Positions 52,594-61,387 of a stretch of 64,000 bases of DNA are shown here, piece after piece (positions within the stretch are counted from its first letter, which is position 1; each line of letters begins with the position of its first letter). The notes below the pieces were generated by a model that was not told the DNA's origin, made no database searches, and saw only the letters and a list, made by a program, of their open reading frames with translations. This DNA comes from Nitrospira sp. (lineage in GTDB: Bacteria; Nitrospirota; Nitrospiria; Nitrospirales; Nitrospiraceae), in assembly GCA_024998565.1 (NCBI GenBank), contig JACOEM010000002.1, positions 248,001 to 312,000 of the forward strand, read 5' to 3'. The translations under genes were made by a program, and so were the position numbers.

Positions 52594-55500
52594 CTAGGCT
52601 CCTATCGCTGGATCGATGACGCTGGTGAAGTCGGGGGTGCCGCCGGTGAACAGCAGCGCCGGTGCCGATGGATCCTGCTCACCGGTACCGACCGGCTGCA
52701 ATGCGTGTTTGCCGGAACGATCCCACGTGGCCATGCCGTCGAACAGGGTGAAGGCCATGCCGTCCACGATCCGTCCTTCGACCCCCACGGTTGCGGCGGG
52801 TACTTCGAGTCGCACCCATCGGCCTGATGGCGGCAGGGGCCCCATGTACTGCCGGCTGACGGTATTGTCGGTGCCCCAGGGAATGAGGTTCTCGCCCCAA
52901 TAGGCGCGGTGGTCCCAATTGTCGGCGTGCCACTGCAACATGACCTGTCGAGGCATACGCGCGGGATCGAGATAGACGTGCGCGAACAGCCGGTCTCCTA
53001 CACTGACGAACAGGGCGGCCTTGGCGCCTTGGAAAAAGTGTTGGTGGATACCGGCGGCGACCGCCGATTGATGGGCGCGCCTACCGGAGAGCGGTTCCGG
53101 CTTCATGCGTACCCAGGTCCAGCCCTCGCCGTCGCCGAGGGGCGTGGCGCCTTCCGGCAGCTGATCCTCCACCCAGATCAATTCCTCGCCGCTGTCTGGT
53201 GCCACGGCGCGGAGCCTGGCCAAGTCCATCGTCTCGTGCAGGACGGCTTCCAGGCTGTTGAGGTCCCAGGTCGTCCGCCGGTCCGAGGGCACGGCGAGCA
53301 GCAGCGCCTGCGGAGGGGCGTTGTTCGGTTGATCGTAATGAAAGGCCAGGCCGGTCGTTTCGTTGGGGCTCGGCACCGTCTCCACCCACTCGTCGATCAG
53401 GAGCCCGCAGAAGGGTTGATCGAAGCGGAGCGGTTGCGCCGACGCCATCTGCGCCACCAGCGAGAGGCGCCCGCGTGGGAATGGCTGGTCCGGCTCCTGC
53501 GGCAGGGCCGCCCAGCGATCCTGCGCCTGAAAGGGGAGTTGTCCGACGTGGAACCGGAGTGCGGCGCGCCCCACGGTTTCGCCATACAACATCGCTTCGT
53601 TCAGCCGCGTCGCGCCCGGGCGGACGTAGGCGGCACGCTGGAACCAGGTGACGGCGGCCATCGGATCTTGGCCCTGGAGCGAGAGTCCGGCGGCGAATGT
53701 CTCGTTTAATTGCGCTGCGTTGGTTGCCGTCACGCGGGGTAACGCCAGGAAGTCCTGGCCGAAGATGATGCGCAATCGAGCCAGGTCGTGATCGCGCCGT
53801 TCTTCCGGCGTGGCGTTCGCGCGGACAAAGTCCTGCTCGGATTCGGCCGCGCGGTTCAGCCGACGTTGCGCTTCGAGGACGACCGACCGCGCCTGGGTCA
53901 GGAGCAACGACCGCGCTTCCGGTCCCGTGCCGCCGATGTCCATCGGGACGGCGCTCGGTATGCCGAAGTTCGCCACACCGAGCAGAGTGCGGCGCACCTC
54001 GTCGAGGTCGGCAGTCAGATCATCCGACGAGGGCGGCGGCAGGAGGCCGTTGAGTCTACCGCGCGCGTCGGTCAGGGCTTGCAATGCGCGGGTGGCGCGA
54101 CCGGCAAATTCTTCGTGGTTCAGCCCGGAGTCGGCGGGCGATTCGGGCAACGACAGGTCGCGGCCGTCCAGGGAGCGGGCGTTGCTGAGCAGGCGCCGCA
54201 CCGTGGTCGCAACCTCGCACCATTCGCTCACGCTGACGATCTCCGCGCTCCAGCCGTTGTCGCGGCCGAATTGTAGTCGAATGAGCGCATCCGGCGGGAC
54301 GGTCGCGGGACGAGTCTGCTGCAACACGAACCGCCAACGTTGCTCCAACTCGGCTTGCTGTGCCCGAGTGTTGCCTTCGGCGAGGTAGACCGCATCCAGC
54401 GGCGCCAGTCCGAGCGAGCTCAGCGAGCTCTCCACTGTTTGATAAACCTGTCCGTCCTGCTGATTGACGTAGTCCGCCTTACAACGGACCTGAGCCGGGT
54501 CGGGTAGCAACGTCGCCGTCCAGGCGTTGAGGATCGGTTCGGCCTGAGCGCGTGCCGATGGGGCGGTCGTCGGCCAGCCGGCCGGTGCCGTCCCGTCGGT
54601 TGCCGGGAACAACGTGCAGAGGCGATGCGTGAGTCCGATCCCGCTTCTCGGCGTACGGATCACGTCCAATTCCGGCGGCGGAACTTCACCCGCGGCAATG
54701 GCATCCAACGTGGCGCCTGAACGGAGCGGATTGCCTTGCACGAGCTGATACACGCTTTCGGCCACGACACTGTCCCCGACCGAGCCGACCAGATCGTCGA
54801 GTGCCTTGAGCGCCTCCACCAGCGCCGTGAAGTCCGGGCTGCCGGGTGGCGGAAATCCCAAGGTCGCGTTGCCGAACGGAATGGTGGTGACATCCCAGGG
54901 GGTCTGTGGCGCCTGGCGTTGTTGGCTTGCGGCCCATCGTCGGTGCAGGGCCAGCCCGTCGACGACGGCGGCAGCCGGCAGTGACTTCAGCGCCTCATTC
55001 CATTGCGCGGCCAGGCGCGTGGTGAGTGCCGCCCTGGCGGCGAGGAGATCGCTCATGGCCTTACCGCGTTGCCCGCCTTCCTTGGCGAGCACCTGGCGGT
55101 CGAGTTCGGCGGCGAGCGTGTCTTGTCCTATTGCCATCTGCTGCGCGGCGGGAATGGAATCCGGATCGGCGGCGTTGAGCAGCTTGGCCTGGGCTCGTTC
55201 CGCGAGCAGGCGTGAGCCATCGCGGGCGCTGACGGCCTGCTGTGCGGCGGCGGATTGAGCCAGGGCGGTGGTATGGGCCTGGGTCAGCTGTTCCACGCGG
55301 TTGTCCCACTCATCCAGATCCCGCGCTTCCAACAATTGGACGGCATACCGCCGCACGGTGGGTTGAATCACCTTGCCCTGCGGTTTCGCCGCCTGTTGTT
55401 GCGCCAGCACCTGGGCCGCCTGCGCCACCTGTGCCTGCGCGGTCTGCGCCTGTTGTGCGAGCGTGGCGATCGTTCCCAGTTCGGCGCGATAGGTGTCTGC

Positions 55501-57912
55501 GCGGCGCTCTCGTTCGGCCTTCAATCCACGGGCATCTTCAGCCCGGCGCAGGGCCTGGTCACGTTGCGCCGTCAACAGGGTCACCTCATGCGCCAGTCGT
55601 TCGGCGCGCGTGAGGGTCGCGCGAATGTCGGCAAAGCGGTCGGTGCCGGTGAAGCTCGTGAGGGCGCGGAAGCGTTGGATGTAGCGGTCCAACCCGCGTT
55701 CGTGGAGGCGACGTTCGAATCGATACCCGAGCAGGGCGGTCAGGGACTGCCCTTGGCGCACGCCGTCGAGCAGCCACTTGGCGCGATGCACCCGTTCTGA
55801 TGAAAGGTCGACGGCAAAGGGCGAAGCGCCGGGTGCGCGAGTCGACTCATTCGACAGGTAACCGCTTCGTAGCACGGCAGCGGCCGCCGCATGTCCCAGC
55901 GAAGGAGCGTGGACGAAGCCCTTGTTCTGTTCTGAGCGCAAGAGCGGTGCAGGGACACCGGCCGGAAGTGCCGGGACCGGTTGCAGCGGGGCCGCACGCC
56001 GAACCTGTTCCAGCCAGCCGTAGGCGCCGAGCCTGATGCCGGTGGGCGCCGCCTGCCGCATGACGGCCAGCCGCTTGGTGGCGAGGGATGTGCCCCAGGC
56101 ATCGAGGCGGTAGGTGAGCAGATCCATCACTTCCGCGAGTAGCTGCTGCCGAACCGGTTCGGGCAGGGTCGTCAATTCGTCCCAGGCCGGCTCGTGCGGT
56201 GTGGAGAGTGCGCGAGTCAGCAGCAACGTCCGGAAGGCCTCGGTCAGCAGCCGTCGCGGAACGGGCGGCTGTTGAGTGGAGATCTCGGGAAATTCGCGCA
56301 AGATGTAGCGGAAGGCGTTCGCTTCCTGCGCCAAGAGTACGACGGGGTTGGATTCCACCGTGGTCTGGAGGGCTTGTGACGCCTGGCGGCGGCGTGTCAA
56401 TCGTTGCGCACGCCACCAGTTGGCCAGAGCCTTGTCCTGGTCCTGATCGGTCGTCGGGGTCCAGCGGTCGAGCGCCGCCACCGGCAGCAGGCCGTAGGGT
56501 TGGCTGTCGACACGCAGGACCGGCAGTGGCCCGCGGGCACGGACGTACTTCGTGAACTGGTCGCGCAGCACATCGGCTCCGGCTGCGCCGAGCAGTTGCC
56601 GCAAGAGCGGACTGTCGCAGAGCGCGAGTAGGGCCGATTGCATCAGCGAGGACCGTCGTTGCTCCGATCCGTCGGCGCCGCGAACATGGGTAAAGACGGA
56701 AGTCGGCAGGCCCAGGGCCTGCGCCAGCAACTCGCCGTCGGACCCGGGACGGATGAGCGAAGCACCGAGTTCGACGCCCATGCTGTCGGCGGCATTACGC
56801 CCGGTCGATCGATACCCGGCGGAGGCTTCCGCGGTATTGTTCGTCGGCACCTGTTGCTCCACGAGGGCCAGGCTGCCGGTGTAATGGTGGGCATCGAACA
56901 ATCGAACCAATCGGTCGGCCGTGGTCGGGGCGTCCCATGAGGCCTTGAGGCCCAGTACCACGATCCGATCGAAACCCGCCCGGGCGTCTTCCTCCGTGAT
57001 GGGAATACGTAGCCCCATCCCGATGGATTCGGCCGTATCGAAATCGGTGATCCACTTCATGCCGTCATCGACGGGCGGGATCCCGTTGCTGCCGAGCTGG
57101 CCTGTGCTGCGTGGGTCAGGGCCGACCGCCACGGTCTCCGGGATGGCCTTGCCCCAGGCGGTGACACGTGCCGTATCGCCGCGATAGCCGACGGCGACCC
57201 AGCGGTCCGGCAGGACCTGCGTGTGGGGCGCGCGGGTCCAGCTGTCGTTGCGGCGAGTGACCGTTCCGGCTTGGGAGGGATCGAGCACATGGGCGATCCA
57301 GGCGGCGCGGGTCGTGCCGAATTGTTCGGTGAGCCGTTGCCAGCCCTGCCTGATGTGCTCCTGCCGGTCCGTACCTGTTGGCGCGGCGGCGACATGGGCC
57401 CAAAACTCCTTGCCGCGGCGTTCCTCTTCTTCGGTGAGAGCCGGTTCGTGGGTGTCGAGATGAATGTCGTCGGGATAGACGCGGAGCAGAAGGTCGGTGC
57501 CCGGTCCCGTGCGTCTCGCGGCAAACCTGGTTTCTACGCGGACGGGGAACAGCAGCAGGGGATGCGTCGTCGCGACTGTGCCGCTGAGGCGATCCGTGCC
57601 AAGCAGCCGGGCCGTCGCGGCATCGCGGGCGGTTCGATGCTCGTCGACCTGCGCCGACAGTGCCGCCACGTCGGCTTTCTTCCGGGCCACCGCTTCCTGC
57701 GTGGCCGTGATCTGTGCGTTCACCCGGGCCAACTCGGCCTGGTGGAGCGCCCGTTGCCTGATGAGCAGGGCGGCCCGCCGTTGCGCGGCCTGGGCCCTCG
57801 CAACAGCCCGGTCGTGCGCCGCCTGCAACTGCCGAAGTTTCGTTGCCCATGCCCGGAGGAGTGCCGGGGGCACCCGTTCGGGAATATCTGGTCCTTCAGC
57901 GATCGGTCTCAC
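52594..57912 (-). CDS. Giant 1772-residue protein with coiled coils and C-terminal jelly-roll-like module
   Basis: Starts at a GTG with AAAGGAT upstream. Layout: N-terminal coiled coil (about residues 10-95, Ala/Arg/Gln-rich); block LLLFPVRVETRF then LLLRVYPDDIHLDTHEPALT (about 118-165); a long mixed region with VLRVDSQPYGLLPVAALDRW near 470; a second coiled coil (about 780-985); PPPELDVIRTPRSGIGLTHR near 1085; and a C-terminal module (about 1650-1745) with MLQWHADNWDHRAYWG, RQYMGPLPPSGRWVRLEVPA and GMAFTLFDGMATWDRSG. The last is a beta-sandwich type I recall at the ends of other bacterial extracellular proteins and may bind carbohydrate. No signal peptide or membrane helix is seen. Function unknown; probably a scaffold. 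Confidence 0.68.
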   Translation of the reverse strand: MRPIAEGPDIPERVPPALLRAWATKLRQLQAAHDRAVARAQAAQRRAALLIRQRALHQAELARVNAQITATQEAVARKKADVAALSAQVDEHRTARDAATARLLGTDRLSGTVATTHPLLLFPVRVETRFAARRTGPGTDLLLRVYPDDIHLDTHEPALTEEEERRGKEFWAHVAAAPTGTDRQEHIRQGWQRLTEQFGTTRAAWIAHVLDPSQAGTVTRRNDSWTRAPHTQVLPDRWVAVGYRGDTARVTAWGKAIPETVAVGPDPRSTGQLGSNGIPPVDDGMKWITDFDTAESIGMGLRIPITEEDARAGFDRIVVLGLKASWDAPTTADRLVRLFDAHHYTGSLALVEQQVPTNNTAEASAGYRSTGRNAADSMGVELGASLIRPGSDGELLAQALGLPTSVFTHVRGADGSEQRRSSLMQSALLALCDSPLLRQLLGAAGADVLRDQFTKYVRARGPLPVLRVDSQPYGLLPVAALDRWTPTTDQDQDKALANWWRAQRLTRRRQASQALQTTVESNPVVLLAQEANAFRYILREFPEISTQQPPVPRRLLTEAFRTLLLTRALSTPHEPAWDELTTLPEPVRQQLLAEVMDLLTYRLDAWGTSLATKRLAVMRQAAPTGIRLGAYGWLEQVRRAAPLQPVPALPAGVPAPLLRSEQNKGFVHAPSLGHAAAAAVLRSGYLSNESTRAPGASPFAVDLSSERVHRAKWLLDGVRQGQSLTALLGYRFERRLHERGLDRYIQRFRALTSFTGTDRFADIRATLTRAERLAHEVTLLTAQRDQALRRAEDARGLKAERERRADTYRAELGTIATLAQQAQTAQAQVAQAAQVLAQQQAAKPQGKVIQPTVRRYAVQLLEARDLDEWDNRVEQLTQAHTTALAQSAAAQQAVSARDGSRLLAERAQAKLLNAADPDSIPAAQQMAIGQDTLAAELDRQVLAKEGGQRGKAMSDLLAARAALTTRLAAQWNEALKSLPAAAVVDGLALHRRWAASQQRQAPQTPWDVTTIPFGNATLGFPPPGSPDFTALVEALKALDDLVGSVGDSVVAESVYQLVQGNPLRSGATLDAIAAGEVPPPELDVIRTPRSGIGLTHRLCTLFPATDGTAPAGWPTTAPSARAQAEPILNAWTATLLPDPAQVRCKADYVNQQDGQVYQTVESSLSSLGLAPLDAVYLAEGNTRAQQAELEQRWRFVLQQTRPATVPPDALIRLQFGRDNGWSAEIVSVSEWCEVATTVRRLLSNARSLDGRDLSLPESPADSGLNHEEFAGRATRALQALTDARGRLNGLLPPPSSDDLTADLDEVRRTLLGVANFGIPSAVPMDIGGTGPEARSLLLTQARSVVLEAQRRLNRAAESEQDFVRANATPEERRDHDLARLRIIFGQDFLALPRVTATNAAQLNETFAAGLSLQGQDPMAAVTWFQRAAYVRPGATRLNEAMLYGETVGRAALRFHVGQLPFQAQDRWAALPQEPDQPFPRGRLSLVAQMASAQPLRFDQPFCGLLIDEWVETVPSPNETTGLAFHYDQPNNAPPQALLLAVPSDRRTTWDLNSLEAVLHETMDLARLRAVAPDSGEELIWVEDQLPEGATPLGDGEGWTWVRMKPEPLSGRRAHQSAVAAGIHQHFFQGAKAALFVSVGDRLFAHVYLDPARMPRQVMLQWHADNWDHRAYWGENLIPWGTDNTVSRQYMGPLPPSGRWVRLEVPAATVGVEGRIVDGMAFTLFDGMATWDRSGKHALQPVGTGEQDPSAPALLFTGGTPDFTSVIDPAIGA

Positions 57913-57939
57913 GCGGCTGATCCTTTCTTTAACAGAAAC

Positions 57940-58749
57940 CTACGGCCCATCCTGTAAATGCGTGCTGATTTCGGCTTCGGCCGCCGCCAGCGCCTCTTGA
58001 GCCCGCGCCGCTTGCGCCTCCGCCTCCGGGATCTGCCTGGCGAGGTCGGCGAGCAGCGTCGTCAGTTCATTGCGTCTGGTGATCCCGCTTGCGAGGAGCG
58101 TCTCCGCATCCTCCAAGTCGAACCGCGTCGTGAGAAGAGTATCTTCCAACGTCGCTGTGCGGGCGGACAGTCCCGCTGCCACCTGTTGCAGGGTTTCCCT
58201 CGCCAGCGGGTCGCGCGTGATCTCTGCGTTCATGCGCTCGATCTCCGCGAGCTTCGTTTGCAGTTCCTGCCGGCGAGGTTGAAGGGCGGCGATCGCGGCC
58301 TGGGTGGCTTGCACCGCTGCGGTCGCCGCCGAAACCTGAACATCCGAAGCCCGTACTTGCGCCTGCGCTTGCGCCACGCCCTGCTGTGCTTCCGTCACCT
58401 TCGCATGGGCGGCTGTCGCGGCAGTTTGGGCGAGCGCGAGTTTTTTTCTCAGCGCGGCCAGGCGCGCCCTCCAGGTGGCGGGGGGGATGCCTTGCGGCGG
58501 TTCGGATGCATCGAGCAGATCCTGTTGCGCCTCCGCGACCTGAGCGTCCGCTGCGGCGGCGGCTGCCTGCAGCGGCGGAATGCGGGCCTGGGCCTGGGCC
58601 ACGCCGTTCTGCGCGTTGCTGCGCTGGGCTTGTGCCGCCGTCACTGCCTGCTGTTGCGTCGTGAGTTGGGTCGTCAACGCAGTCTGTTGCGCGGCCAAGG
58701 CTTGCAGGGCCGTCTGGAGTCGCGCAGTCTCTTGTTCCAAATAGGGCAT
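57940..58749 (-). CDS. Ala/Gln-rich coiled-coil protein
   Basis: 269 residues from the ATG at 58749 (GGAAAGAGACGAG upstream); the frame runs to 58977 but those residues overlap the 865-aa gene. Nearly the whole length is predicted helical, with heptad-like Ala, Leu and Gln: LQTALQALAAQQTALTTQLT, ATAAHAKVTEAQQGVAQAQA, ARQIPEAEAQAARAQEALAA. A short break with Pro and Trp (ASEPPQGIPPATWRARLAAL) sits at about residues 89-108. It resembles the N-terminal coiled coil of the neighbouring 1772-aa protein, so the two may pair. No signal peptide. Function unknown. Confidence 0.68.
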   Translation of the reverse strand: MPYLEQETARLQTALQALAAQQTALTTQLTTQQQAVTAAQAQRSNAQNGVAQAQARIPPLQAAAAAADAQVAEAQQDLLDASEPPQGIPPATWRARLAALRKKLALAQTAATAAHAKVTEAQQGVAQAQAQVRASDVQVSAATAAVQATQAAIAALQPRRQELQTKLAEIERMNAEITRDPLARETLQQVAAGLSARTATLEDTLLTTRFDLEDAETLLASGITRRNELTTLLADLARQIPEAEAQAARAQEALAAAEAEISTHLQDGP

Positions 58750-58769
58750 GATCTCGTCTCTTTCCGCCG

Positions 58770-61367
58770 CTACTGCCGGGCCGGCAGCCAGGTTCTCGCA
58801 TGGACCGCCACGCGGAACGGCGGTTGTCTGGTGATGGTAGCCATATGCGCCGAATTTTTTCCCCAGGGAATCTGATCGACGACGGCGTTTTTCAACAGGC
58901 CATCGATCGGCACATACACGATTTGTTTCAGCGCGGCCTCGTCCGGCGCCAGGTTGCCCCAGGTCAGGTCCGGCCAATGCGCGGGGGTACCGCCATAGGT
59001 CGTGGCGACATCCATGCCGAATCGCGGTTCCGTCGGCTGTTCCTGCAGCACGAAGAACCAGCCCGGGTGTCCTCCGGCTTTGTTGTCGGCTCCGCGAACG
59101 TCCGCCTCGGTCAGCGGAAACCCGAGCATGGTGATGTCCGGTGCCTGCGTCGCGCGGAAAATCGGATAACGTTCCGTCGTGCCCAGCTCACGTCTCGTGC
59201 CGTCCGGCGACCAGACACTTTCGAGGGCATAGACCATGGCGCGTGGGTAACGCTGGAGGAGGTCGCCGCGAATGAGCAGCACCATCTGGCCGACCGCCGA
59301 GCCACGCGCACTGTGGGAGCCAAGGCGGCTGTCCGCCGTCCAGGAGGTGATCCGCGTGATGTCGAAACGAGCCTCGCGCTCTGCATCGGTGGTTGGCAGT
59401 TCATCGCCGCCGGCATCCCAGAATTGCCGGAAGTAGGTGCCGCGTTGATCGGTCGGAAACCCGCGCCACAGGAGTTCGCGGCTCATCTCGTGGTTCAGTC
59501 CGACCAGATAGGCCTCGATCAACTCGGGATTGGTCTTGAGGAGCGCAATGGAGTTCGAGGGCACCTGGTCCATGCCGGGCAACAACATGTCCGGTGCGTA
59601 GTCGCGCAATGGTTCGTACATCGGCTGGGGGAAACTTGGGGCGAATGTCGTCAACTCCGTATTCTCGATGGTAGGCATCGTTTTCTTCACCGCGGCCAGC
59701 ACCGCCTCCTTCGGAGCCAGGCGCCGCAGCATGTCCATTTTGAGCTCGGACCATTCGCGCAACGCCGGCGCCTGCCGCTGCTTGGTCGCGACGGAAAATT
59801 GCATGAGCGGGCGAAACGCCTGTCCGGCCGTCGAGGCGGGCGACGTGGCGGGGAGCCGGACCGCGTCGAGTGTGGCGGCATGGGACGCGATCGGACCATG
59901 GGCGCGGGTCAGACGGCGAAAGGCGCCGGTCACGGCCGGATGGCCCGACAACAGGTTGCCGGCGGCGGTCGGCGGCGTCGTGGGGGATGTGGCGATGCCC
60001 GTCAACGCTCGCAGCGCCGGTCCCGTGAGTTGCAGCAGCCCGGCCGGGTCGAGCGCGGCGAAGTGTTTCTTCGAGAGACTGTCGCCGACGGCCTCCGCCA
60101 ACTGCGCGCGTTTGAGCCGCTGTCGATCCCGTCGTTCCTGTTCCAATTGATCCCAGGCCGAGGCCATCAACGGCTCCTGCTCGTTGCGGATGACCATCGT
60201 GCCGATACCGGCGGCGATTCTGTGGCGGGGATCCAGATTCAGATCGCGGAACCAGTGCGGCGGTTGGTCTGCGGGAGGCAGGCTGTCCCTGTCTACGTAC
60301 CATTGCCCATAGAGGGGCGGGCCGAGGAGGGCGGGGGATCCGGTCGTGCCGGCCATCGCTGCCGGTGCGTTGAGGATAGCGCCGAGGGCGAGTTGGAATG
60401 TCTTGCGCGGTTGCTCCGGCCAGTCACGCGGCTGAGTCTCGGGAGTCAGGAGGGCTCCACCCAGATCCAACAGGCTGCCCGGCGCTCCAGGCGGCAACGT
60501 CGGCATGCCCCAGCCGGGAGTTCGGATGTCCACCGGTCGCAAGCCAACCGTGGACGGAAGGGGCTGGGCCTTCAATCGGCGCGCGAGCGATTCGAAGTCT
60601 CCTGCGAGGCCGGTCCGAAACTCCCACTGGAAAAAGACCGGCAGTGTGACCGGTCCGGCCGCGGCGCTCTTCGCCCAAGCCGGTTTTAATGCCTGTTCAT
60701 CTTCCGGCGTGATCGGCTCGCCCAGCCCCGCTTTCTTCCCCACGTCGTAGGTGGGCACGAGGCAGGCGTAGTAGGCGGTATTGGGATCGAGGCGGCGCGG
60801 GGCCAGCAGCCGCGAGAGTGTGCGTTCCGGATGGTCGTTCAGAAGCTTCTGCAACGTCGCGCGCGGCGAGGGATCGGGCGTCGAGCTCTGGCTTGCCACG
60901 ATCTGGGCATGGGCCCAGGCCCAAGACTGGTCGAGATCGGGCAACTCTTCAGGTGCGCAGGTGATCGCCGGCAAGGGCCGCTGCGGGTTGGTCTTGAGCG
61001 TGGCCCGTTCCTTGGGAACGACGATCAAACAGATCCACGGTCGCAGGCGCCGCGCGCTGTCGGCCGCCGCCGGCGTGAAGAGCCAGGGAAAATCGGGGCG
61101 ATCGAATTCGATGGCCGGAAAATAATTCGGCTCGAAGTCGGTCATGTGGGCGTGGGGCTCCGTGCGGATGATCTCGCGCGCGTCGAGGCCGGTGACGTCG
61201 CCGGGACCATAGAGTTGCACGTTCACGTCGATGGGCGCACGGTCATTCACCCGGAGACGGACGGGCAACGCAAGGCGGCCCGCCGTGGCCTGGCTGGAGA
61301 GGCCCGCGAGGAGTCCTTGGCGAAGCCAGGAGTAGAAGCGATAGGTGGCTGCAGTCTGTTCAGGCAT
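58770..61367 (-). CDS. Large conserved protein of the giant-protein operon (865 aa)
   Basis: Spaced 20 bp after the DUF6603-like gene and 20 bp before the coiled-coil gene. N-terminus: YRFYSWLRQGLLAGL, then LPVRLRVNDRAPIDVNVQLY, GPGDVTGLDAREIIRTEP and TDFEPNYFPAIEFDRPDFPW with LFTPAAADS and LRPWICLIVVPKE (about residues 80-137). This order of blocks is one I recall from uncharacterised bacterial proteins found beside partners like those here. Near 245: VFFQWEFRTGLAGDFESLAR. C-terminal: RPWFFVLQEQPTEPRFGMD-like block (HPGWFFVLQEQPTEPRFGMD at about residues 776-795), then DLTWGNLAPDE. No signal peptide, membrane helix or known catalytic motif. The plus-strand frame 58800-60689 on the opposite strand is a shadow. 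Confidence 0.7.
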   Translation of the reverse strand: MPEQTAATYRFYSWLRQGLLAGLSSQATAGRLALPVRLRVNDRAPIDVNVQLYGPGDVTGLDAREIIRTEPHAHMTDFEPNYFPAIEFDRPDFPWLFTPAAADSARRLRPWICLIVVPKERATLKTNPQRPLPAITCAPEELPDLDQSWAWAHAQIVASQSSTPDPSPRATLQKLLNDHPERTLSRLLAPRRLDPNTAYYACLVPTYDVGKKAGLGEPITPEDEQALKPAWAKSAAAGPVTLPVFFQWEFRTGLAGDFESLARRLKAQPLPSTVGLRPVDIRTPGWGMPTLPPGAPGSLLDLGGALLTPETQPRDWPEQPRKTFQLALGAILNAPAAMAGTTGSPALLGPPLYGQWYVDRDSLPPADQPPHWFRDLNLDPRHRIAAGIGTMVIRNEQEPLMASAWDQLEQERRDRQRLKRAQLAEAVGDSLSKKHFAALDPAGLLQLTGPALRALTGIATSPTTPPTAAGNLLSGHPAVTGAFRRLTRAHGPIASHAATLDAVRLPATSPASTAGQAFRPLMQFSVATKQRQAPALREWSELKMDMLRRLAPKEAVLAAVKKTMPTIENTELTTFAPSFPQPMYEPLRDYAPDMLLPGMDQVPSNSIALLKTNPELIEAYLVGLNHEMSRELLWRGFPTDQRGTYFRQFWDAGGDELPTTDAEREARFDITRITSWTADSRLGSHSARGSAVGQMVLLIRGDLLQRYPRAMVYALESVWSPDGTRRELGTTERYPIFRATQAPDITMLGFPLTEADVRGADNKAGGHPGWFFVLQEQPTEPRFGMDVATTYGGTPAHWPDLTWGNLAPDEAALKQIVYVPIDGLLKNAVVDQIPWGKNSAHMATITRQPPFRVAVHARTWLPARQ

Positions 61368-61387
61368 GGTGTGTCATCCCAATTGAA

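Noticed and set aside
58800-60689. Plus-strand 629-codon frame over the 865-aa gene
   Set aside because: Composition is Arg/Gly/His-heavy without domain signs; the minus-strand protein explains the region and fits the operon.
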